The notes under the pieces were generated by a model. The model saw only the letters and a program-made list of their open reading frames with translations. It was not told the origin of the DNA and made no database searches. Shown here piece after piece: positions 1 to 4,548 of a stretch of 8,075 nt of DNA; the stretch's first letter is position 1, and the number at the start of each line of letters is the position of its first letter. The DNA is from JBJKSO01 sp046703825. GTDB taxonomy: Bacteria; Chloroflexota; Dormibacteria; Aeolococcales; Bog-877. The stretch covers positions 1-8,075 of the forward strand of contig JBJKSO010000009.1 of the NCBI GenBank assembly GCA_046703825.1, given 5' to 3'. The position numbers were made by a program, and so were the translations under genes.

Positions 1-591
1 GTGATCCTCCGCAACCACATCGGCCACGGCCAAGCGCCCGCCGGGCCGAAGCACCCGGAACGCCTCGTCCAGCACCGCCTGCTTGTCCGCCGCGAGGTTG
101 ATCACGCAGTTGGAGATGACCACATCCACCGAGGCATCCGGCAGCGGTATGGCCTCGATCTCGCCCTTGAGGAACTGAACGTTGCCGACCGCCGCCTCGG
201 CGGCGTGCCGGCGGGCCAAGGCCAGCATCTCGTCGGTCATGTCCAGCCCCAGAGCTTGGCCACTCGGCCCAACGCGCTGAGCGCTCAGCAAAACGTCCAG
301 TCCCGCACCTGAGCCGAGGTCCAAGACCGTCTCCCCGGCCCGCAGCTCGGCGAACTGGCCCGGGTTGGCGCAGCCGAGACTGGCGGCGGCCGCGCCGGCC
401 GGGAGCAGTGCGAGTTCGGAGGTCGAGTAGGCGCCGGCGGCCAGCGACCCACCGGTACCGCAGCCGGGCTCGCAGCAGCACCCCCGCTCCGCATTGGCCG
501 CGATCTCCTGGGCAGCCTCCGCGTACCTCTGGCGCACCCGGTCGCGGATGGCCGCCTGCCCAACCGGGCCGCCGTTTGCCTCCGTCAGCAT
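1..591 (-). CDS. arsM: Arsenite S-adenosylmethionine methyltransferase ArsM, 3' end beyond window
   Basis: The product transfers methyl groups from S-adenosylmethionine to arsenite in the cytoplasm, giving methylated and eventually volatile arsenicals. The first 197 residues are visible and the frame is open to the window edge. The SAM-binding motif I (VLDLGSGAGLDVL) spans residues 89-101. Family blocks follow: GLDMTDEMLALAR (115-127), FLKGEIEAIPLPD (140-152), SNCVINL (160-166) and FRVLRPGGRLAVADV (178-192). Two of the cysteines conserved for As(III) binding are Cys74 (SLGCANP) and Cys162; the third expected one would lie past the edge. The N-terminus also has a CCCEPGC cluster (38-44), and Cys-rich stretches are common there in bacterial ArsM. 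The ATG at 589-591 is the only ATG/GTG/TTG that fits the family N-terminus. No Shine-Dalgarno sequence precedes it, so the mRNA may be leaderless. It is divergent from arsR, which probably controls it. Identification is secure; length and C-terminus are unseen. Confidence 0.95.
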   Translation of the reverse strand, partial: MLTEANGGPVGQAAIRDRVRQRYAEAAQEIAANAERGCCCEPGCGTGGSLAAGAYSTSELALLPAGAAAASLGCANPGQFAELRAGETVLDLGSGAGLDVLLSAQRVGPSGQALGLDMTDEMLALARRHAAEAAVGNVQFLKGEIEAIPLPDASVDVVISNCVINLAADKQAVLDEAFRVLRPGGRLAVADVVAEDH

Positions 592-617
592 GTAACCAAT
601 GATAAATGTCGATGGTT
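592..617 (-). promoter_or_regulatory. Candidate arsM promoter with overlapping inverted repeat (possible ArsR operator)
   Basis: This is an AT-rich island in GC-rich DNA directly before arsM. On the minus strand TATCAT (599-604) fits the actinobacterial -10 pattern TAnnnT and lies seven bases before the ATG, the spacing expected for a leaderless transcript. Inverted arms AACCA (594-598) and TGGTT (613-617), 14 bases apart, bracket this -10. A repressor bound there would block transcription. No convincing -35 is visible, and the arms are short, so operator identity is inferred from position and from the divergent arsR. Confidence 0.35.
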
Positions 618-880
618 GTCGCCGTGGTGGCGAATAGCAAAGAGCGGCCCAAGAGGTGGGCTGCCTCTGCTTGAGCAGCATCTGCCCCCGAGGGCATGCC
701 GCCCGGCAAGGGATGCAACTGCCGCTCCACCAGGCGCAGCGCAAGCCCGGCAGACGCTCGACAGGGTCTGGACGGCGTCGGTGGTTTCCACGAGCGGGCA
801 GAGGCGGACCGCCGCCGCCTCCGGGCAAAAGTCGGAGTACCCCCAGCTCTTTGGCGACCTGCCGCACCGGTTCCGATTGG
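618..880. other. Intergenic region between divergent arsM and arsR, no gene supported
   Basis: No open frame here has recognisable protein similarity on either strand. I see only small GC-rich hairpins, for example TGCCC/GGGCA and CTGCT/AGCAG, and no tRNA, repeat array or convincing second promoter. Its length is unusual for a simple ars divergent promoter, so it may hold gene debris too decayed to name or an untranslated leader for arsR. Confidence 0.5.
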
Positions 881-899
881 CTGGAGCGACAATCTCCAG
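881..899 (+). promoter_or_regulatory. Inverted repeat abutting the arsR start codon and containing its GGAG
   Basis: CTGGAG (881-886) and CTCCAG (894-899) are perfect 6-bp inverted arms around a 7-base spacer, and the second arm ends immediately before the ATG at 900. The only Shine-Dalgarno-like sequence for this start, GGAG at 883-886, is inside the left arm and would be paired in an RNA hairpin. As DNA the dyad could instead be an autoregulatory ArsR site. The arms are seen; both functions are inference. Confidence 0.4.
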
Positions 900-1295
900 A
901 TGACTCCAACCACCAGTTCGGCAACCGTGCACCGGTCGGGGCGCCAACAGACGGCTCCGGTGCTCGTCGAGGTCAGCCGCTCACGAGGTTGCTGCCAATC
1001 GTTGGCGGCCCGGCTCGGCTCAGCCCAGGCCGAGGATCTGGCCGCGGCCCACCGGGCACTGGCAGACCCCACCCGGGTGCAGATGGTTCACCTGCTAAAG
1101 CAGGCCAAGGAGCCCGTCTGTGTCTGTGACTTCACCGCCGTCTTCGATCTAAGTCAACCGACGGTGAGCCACCACCTGGCGACGCTCCGACGCGCCGGCA
1201 TCGTGGACAGCTTCCGCAAGGGAATCTGGACCTTCCACAGTCTCAGGTCGGATCTGGCGCCGACGCTGCTTACCCTGGTCGACGCCATACCCTGA
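900..1295 (+). CDS. arsR: ArsR-family As(III)-responsive transcriptional repressor
   Basis: A 131-residue winged helix-turn-helix repressor of the ArsR/SmtB family. It is expected to bind operator DNA as a dimer and to leave it when As(III) or Sb(III) binds. Family blocks are clear: HRALADPTRVQMVHLL (51-66), the metal-sensing EPVCVCDF (71-78) with Cys74 and Cys76, and the recognition helix region LSQPTVSHHLATLRRAGIV (84-102). The wing region ends in WTFHSL. An additional N-terminal Cys pair (31-32) recalls the pair used for As(III) by the Corynebacterium glutamicum ArsR. The frame is open back to 696, but those residues have no family similarity. ATG 900 was chosen. GTG 960 would give 111 residues, nearer the usual family length, and would keep all cysteines, so the start is uncertain. 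It is divergent from arsM and convergent with the cupin gene. Confidence 0.92.
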   Translation: MTPTTSSATVHRSGRQQTAPVLVEVSRSRGCCQSLAARLGSAQAEDLAAAHRALADPTRVQMVHLLKQAKEPVCVCDFTAVFDLSQPTVSHHLATLRRAGIVDSFRKGIWTFHSLRSDLAPTLLTLVDAIP

Positions 1296-1336
1296 GGCCC
1301 CCGCCTACGGCTCAACCGTTCCTTGGTACACGTCTG

Positions 1337-1364
1337 GCCCGCCGAGCGCTAGCCGTCGGCGGGC
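1337..1364. terminator. GC-rich hairpin between convergent arsR and cupin genes, candidate bidirectional terminator
   Basis: GCCCGCCGA (1337-1345) and TCGGCGGGC (1356-1364) form a perfect 9-bp stem with a 10-base loop. It begins 41 bases after the arsR stop, and the loop holds the cupin stop codon (1349-1351). No T-run follows on either strand. Such U-tract-poor hairpins are common at gene ends in GC-rich bacteria. Position and stem support a terminator; activity is inferred. Confidence 0.5.
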
Positions 1365-1696
1365 AGCACGTCTTGAGGGCCGCCGAAGATCGCGATGAAC
1401 AGACATCCACCCGGGCCGGCGGGTGCGTGCAGCATGACGCTGCCGGCTGGGAAGTGGCAGTACGAGCCGGGGCCGAACCGCTCGCCATCCACCATCAGCT
1501 CGCCCTGCAATACCACGAAGGTGTGCCCCGCTGAGTGGCGGTGCAACTGCGCCCTCAGCCCGGGTGGGTAGCGGATCAGGTAGTGCTCGGCGCCGCTGCT
1601 GGGATCCTGGTACAAGGTGCGAACACCGATCGGGTCGCTGTAGATCTCGATCTCGCTCTGGCGCAGCGCCAAGGCGGCCGGGTTGCCCACCAGCAC
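1349..1696 (-). CDS. Small single-domain cupin protein
   Basis: A 115-residue cytoplasmic protein consisting of one cupin barrel. Cupin motif 1 is present as G46-x5-H52-x-H54-x3-H58-x6-G65; the usual Glu is His58 here, giving a possible three-His metal site. Motif 2 is G77-x5-P83-x-G85 with His90 close to the expected last ligand, and Cys98 follows. A YHFPAG-like strand and a final CLFIAIFGGP strand fit cupins of unknown substrate. Enzymatic role, metal and ligand cannot be told from sequence; sensor, dioxygenase and isomerase functions all occur in this fold. The GTG at 1694-1696 is the first usable start after an in-frame stop, but no clear Shine-Dalgarno is present; a second GTG lies two codons later. 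It starts 16 bases after the end of the broken arsC on the same strand, so they probably formed one transcript. Membership of an arsenic cluster is suggestive only. Confidence 0.75.
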   Translation of the reverse strand: MLVGNPAALALRQSEIEIYSDPIGVRTLYQDPSSGAEHYLIRYPPGLRAQLHRHSAGHTFVVLQGELMVDGERFGPGSYCHFPAGSVMLHAPAGPGGCLFIAIFGGPQDVLPADG

Positions 1697-1712
1697 CGGT
1701 GCGGGGGTGCTG

Positions 1713-2127
1713 TCAGTCGCGCGGATGGTCCGGCGCTAGCTCTCGCAGCAACTCCCCGACCAGCTGGTCGATCCGGTTTCGCACCGGTGCGTCCTCACCC
1801 AGGGAGAGCTCGGCCGGATCTGGCAGCGGCCAGTCCGAGTAGCGTTTGCCGGGAACGAGGGGACACTCCTCGCCGCAGCCTTGGGTTATCACCACATCGG
1901 CCTCCTCCACCATTGGGCGGTCGACCGGTTGCGGGCTCGCATCGCTGAGGTCCAACCCGATCTCCTGCGTCACCCGGAGCACGGGGGGTGCAGGTCGCGG
2001 GCGGGGTCGGAGGAGCCGACTGCACCTCGACCGCGCCACCGGCACGCGGGCGCAGCAGAGCGGCCGCCATCTGGGATCCTCCGGCGTTGTGGACGCCGAA
2101 GAAGAGAGCTGCGGCCTTTGTGATCAC
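1713..2127 (-). pseudogene. arsC: Broken arsenate reductase ArsC (low-molecular-weight phosphatase type)
   Basis: Intact relatives reduce arsenate to arsenite with a P-loop nucleophile, Cys-x5-Arg. Three consecutive pieces of that family appear in three different frames. The first, from GTG 2127, reads FFGVHNAGGSQMAAALL and ends near VEVQSA. The second reads GSSDPARDLHPP. The third reads VLRVTQEIGLDLS, then ADVVITQGCGEECP, PGKRY and DWPLPDPAEL to the stop at 1713. The breaks lie near 2016 and at the six-G run 1983-1988. Adding one base at each gives a 138-residue frame, the usual family length. The catalytic Cys is Gly (codon 2095-2097) and the P-loop Arg is Gly (2077-2079), so even a repaired frame would probably be inactive. 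The Asp-Pro catalytic loop and the later Cys pair survive. Homopolymer sequencing error could explain a frame break but hardly both substitutions. Confidence 0.85.
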
Positions 2128-2243
2128 GGGCTCTGGCCGAGCAGCCCTGCCATGTCGGCAATCCTGCCCCGCTCCATAGCAGGTGGTCGACGGTTAGGGA
2201 GTACCCCGCCGCCGCTTGCGCCGACCCGAGTCACGGGCCGATG

Positions 2244-2249
2244 TAACCT
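2244..2249 (+). promoter_or_regulatory. Candidate -10 element for the CDF transporter gene
   Basis: TAACCT fits TAnnnT and lies six bases before the second of two tandem GTG codons (2256), the distance expected if transcription starts at the start codon. No Shine-Dalgarno sequence is visible, which agrees with a leaderless message. No good -35 is found at standard spacing. The rest of the 2128-2252 gap shows nothing else I can identify. Confidence 0.3.
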
Positions 2250-2252
2250 CGG

Positions 2253-3179
2253 GTGGTGAAGGCTAACCGCGAAGCGGGCCGCTTCGCCTGGGCCACCGGC
2301 CTGGTGGCCTTGGTGGTGCTGGTGGAGGTCACGACCGGACTTCTAGGCCACTCCATGGCGCTGCTCTCCGACGGGGGCCACGCCGCCGTCGATGTTCTGG
2401 CCCTGGTCCTCGCCGCCGCCGGGGCGCGGCAGGCGCTGCGACCCGCCGGCGGCCGCCAGACCTACGGCTACCAGCGGGTCGGGATTCTGGCGGCGCTCGC
2501 CAACGCCACCCTGCTCGCCCTGATCGTGGTGGGAGTCGTGGTCGGGGCGAGCCTGCGCCTGACCCACCCCGGGGCACCCCAGCCGGCGCTGATGCTGCCC
2601 GCGGCCGGCTTTGGCATCCTGGTCAACTTGCTGGTGCTGCGGCTGGTCCGCGGCGAGCGCTCGCTCAACGCCCGCTCGGTGGTGCTGCACGCCGCCAACG
2701 ACGTTTTGTCCGGAGTCGGGGTCCTGGTCGCCGCGGCGGTGGTGTGGCTGACCGGCTTCGCCCTGGCGGACCCGATCGTCGCCCTGCTGATCGCGGCCGG
2801 AATTGTGGTCAGCTGCCTGCGTCTGCTGCGCGCCACCCTGCCCGTTTTGCTGGAGTCCGCGCCAGCCTCGGTCGATCCAAGCTCGGTGGAGCAGCGTCTG
2901 ATGCGTCACCAGCAGGTGGTCGGCGTGCACGACCTGCACATCTGGCAGATCACTCCCGAGCAGCGGGTTCTCTCCTGCCACCTGGAGCTGGCCGAAAACC
3001 AGCTGGACCGGGCCGAGCACCTGGTCGGCGCGGTTTCCACCGAGCTCTGCCGCGAGTTTGGCCTGCAGCACACCACCATTCAGGTGGAGTCCTGCCATCC
3101 CTGCCCCCCGGACGCCTGCGCAGACCAGCCCGGCCGACTGCACAACCATCCCCATCCCAGCCGACCCTCGGCCGGCTGA
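2253..3179 (+). CDS. Cation diffusion facilitator (CDF) family metal exporter, CzcD/ZitB-like
   Basis: A 308-residue inner-membrane antiporter that exports divalent metal, most likely Zn(II), in exchange for protons. Six hydrophobic segments are visible at about 12-32, 34-57, 77-100, 112-132, 144-167 and 170-190. The transport site is complete: D40-x2-H43-x3-D47 in TM2 and H146-x3-D150 in TM5, the His-Asp pattern of zinc-type CDFs. The cytoplasmic domain carries the family signature VHDLHIW (225-231) and the strand VLSCHLEL. The C-terminus is rich in possible metal ligands (Cys281, His282, Cys284, Cys289, then HNHPHP). Tandem GTG codons at 2253 and 2256 are both possible starts. The gene is divergent from broken arsC and converges on lpd with a one-base gap. 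CDFs do not transport arsenite, so its place next to ars genes suggests a general metal-resistance cluster. Metal specificity is inferred. Confidence 0.9.
   Translation: MVKANREAGRFAWATGLVALVVLVEVTTGLLGHSMALLSDGGHAAVDVLALVLAAAGARQALRPAGGRQTYGYQRVGILAALANATLLALIVVGVVVGASLRLTHPGAPQPALMLPAAGFGILVNLLVLRLVRGERSLNARSVVLHAANDVLSGVGVLVAAAVVWLTGFALADPIVALLIAAGIVVSCLRLLRATLPVLLESAPASVDPSSVEQRLMRHQQVVGVHDLHIWQITPEQRVLSCHLELAENQLDRAEHLVGAVSTELCREFGLQHTTIQVESCHPCPPDACADQPGRLHNHPHPSRPSAG
2269..2287 (+). repeat. Perfect 19-base inverted repeat inside the start of the CDF gene
   Basis: The arms GCGAAGCGG (2269-2277) and CCGCTTCGC (2279-2287) are exact reverse complements around one base. They cover codons 6-12 of the transporter, 16 bases after the first GTG. 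With a one-base centre the DNA form looks more like a protein-binding dyad than an RNA hairpin, though the RNA could pair after opening the centre. A metal-sensor operator or a translation-affecting structure is possible; chance in GC-rich DNA is not excluded. Confidence 0.4.
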
Positions 3180-3189
3180 GCTAGCTCAG
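3176..3189. repeat. 14-bp perfect palindrome holding both convergent stop codons
   Basis: CTGAGCTAGCTCAG is its own reverse complement. It contains the TGA of the CDF gene (3177-3179) and, on the other strand, the TAG of lpd (3181-3183). As RNA it could fold into a 5-bp stem with a CTAG loop, but there is no T-run, so strength as a terminator is doubtful. Confidence 0.6.
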
Positions 3190-4548
3190 GTAGGGGGCCA
3201 CCCCACGGCCCTGCTGCGCCGCGTCCATCACCACCTCGCTGACGGTCGGGTGGGCGTGGATCACGTCGCCGAGCTCGGCCATGGTGAATCCGTCGCTGAT
3301 GGCCACCCCCACCTCGTGGATCAGCTCGACCGCGTGCGGGCCCATGATCGTGGCCCCCAACAGCCGGTCGCTCTGCGCGTCGGCCACGAGCTGCACGTAG
3401 CCATCGGGCTCCCCCTCCGCCAGCGCCTTGGCCTCGCCTACGAACCGCGCCTGACCCAAGTTGACCTTCAAGCCCAGCTCGCGGGCCAGGTCGGCGTGAA
3501 GCCCCACGGTGGCGATCTCCGGGTACGTGAAGATGCAGGAGGGCACGACCGTCCGGTCCATCGCTCGGGGTGGGCCGTCGCTGAGCGCGTTCTCCACAGC
3601 CCGGTTGGCCTCCGCCGAGGCCAGATGGGCGAGCTGGGCGCCGCCGATGCAGTCGCCGGCCGCCCAGATCCTGGGATTGCCGGTGCGCAGGTGAGGGTCG
3701 GCCACGATGTTGCCCTGAGGGGTGAGCTCCACTCCAGCCTCCTCAAGCCCGATGCCGCGCGTCTGCGGTTGCCGGCCCACCGCCACCAGCACCGTGTCCA
3801 CCTCCAGCTCCTCACCCGAGGAGAGCTTGGCCCTGAGCGACCCCTTGCCCTCCTGGAGCGCCTCGACCCGGCTCTCCAGCAGCACACGCGCGCCATCTTT
3901 TTCAATCAACTTTTGGAACTGGCCGGCGGTCCGCCGGTCGATTCCGGTGAGCAGCTGGGGCAGCAGCTCCACCACCGTGACCTGGGAGCCCAGCGGGGCG
4001 AACAGGCTGGCGAACTCGCAACCGATCACCCCGCCCCCGATGATCAGCAGCCGCTGGGGGATGGCCTCCAGCGTCCACACCCCATCGGAGGTGATCACCC
4101 GCCTTTCGTCCACCTCAATCCCGGGCAGACCGGACGGCTCGGTGCCGACGCAGACGATCAGCTGGTCGTAGGGGATCTCCTCCCCACCCGCCACCACGAC
4201 TCCGTCACCCAGCGTCCCCTGGTCGGTTACCACCCTGACCTGGTGGCGCTTGCAGGCCGCTTCGACGCCGCCGCGCATGCGCAGCACGATCTCGTCCTTG
4301 CGCCGCTGCATGGCCGCAAAGTCCAGCGACACCTTCTGCACCTTGATGCCGAAGTCGTCGGCGTGCTGGATCTTGCGCAGCAGCGCCGAGATCGCCAGGA
4401 GCGCCTTGCTGGGCACGCAGCCCCGGTTGAGGCAGGTGCCGCCCAGCTCGCGCCGCTCCACCAAGGTGACCTCCGCGCCCAGCTGGGCGGCCCTGAGAGC
4501 AGCGACGTCCCCGGCCGGGCCGCCGCCCAGGACCACAACCCGGGTCAA
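3181..4548 (-). CDS. lpdA: Dihydrolipoamide dehydrogenase (E3)
   Basis: A 455-residue cytoplasmic flavoprotein that reoxidises dihydrolipoyl groups of 2-oxoacid dehydrogenase complexes and passes electrons to NAD+. The N-terminal FAD fingerprint GGGPAG is at 8-13 and the redox disulfide motif GGTCLNRGCVPSK (36-48) supplies Cys39 and Cys44. The NAD-binding fingerprint GGGVIG is at 171-176, followed by Glu178. The second FAD contact is WAAGDC (295-300), and the catalytic His-Glu pair lies in HAHPTVSE (His433, Glu438). Length and order match the family. The start is TTG at 4546-4548, whose last two bases are shared with the TGA of the upstream kgd gene; ribosomes ending kgd could restart here. 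This proximity assigns it to the 2-oxoglutarate dehydrogenase, although one E3 may serve several complexes. Mercuric and glutathione reductases are excluded by the HPTVSE end and the absence of their extra domains. Confidence 0.95.
   Translation of the reverse strand: MTRVVVLGGGPAGDVAALRAAQLGAEVTLVERRELGGTCLNRGCVPSKALLAISALLRKIQHADDFGIKVQKVSLDFAAMQRRKDEIVLRMRGGVEAACKRHQVRVVTDQGTLGDGVVVAGGEEIPYDQLIVCVGTEPSGLPGIEVDERRVITSDGVWTLEAIPQRLLIIGGGVIGCEFASLFAPLGSQVTVVELLPQLLTGIDRRTAGQFQKLIEKDGARVLLESRVEALQEGKGSLRAKLSSGEELEVDTVLVAVGRQPQTRGIGLEEAGVELTPQGNIVADPHLRTGNPRIWAAGDCIGGAQLAHLASAEANRAVENALSDGPPRAMDRTVVPSCIFTYPEIATVGLHADLARELGLKVNLGQARFVGEAKALAEGEPDGYVQLVADAQSDRLLGATIMGPHAVELIHEVGVAISDGFTMAELGDVIHAHPTVSEVVMDAAQQGRGVAPYLS

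Noticed and set aside
618..880. Small hairpins as riboswitch or ncRNA
   Set aside because: Stems are only about 5 bp, unrelated to any known conserved structure, and expected by chance at this base composition.
696..899. Upstream in-frame extension of arsR
   Set aside because: The 68 extra residues lack similarity to the family and would cover the divergent promoter region.
585..947. Minus-strand frame across the arsM-arsR gap, with stretches loosely like MerR or other regulator debris
   Set aside because: Similarity is too weak and shifts between frames; it reads like GC-rich noise and would overlap the arsM start.
1713..2045. A short 110-residue arsC starting inside the gene at GTG 2045
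   Set aside because: It would lack the whole P-loop, and its first residues do not match the family; it is the 3' part of the broken gene.
2343..3155. Minus-strand open frame of 270 codons opposite the transporter
   Set aside because: No hydrophobic pattern or motif; the plus strand encodes a complete CDF protein.
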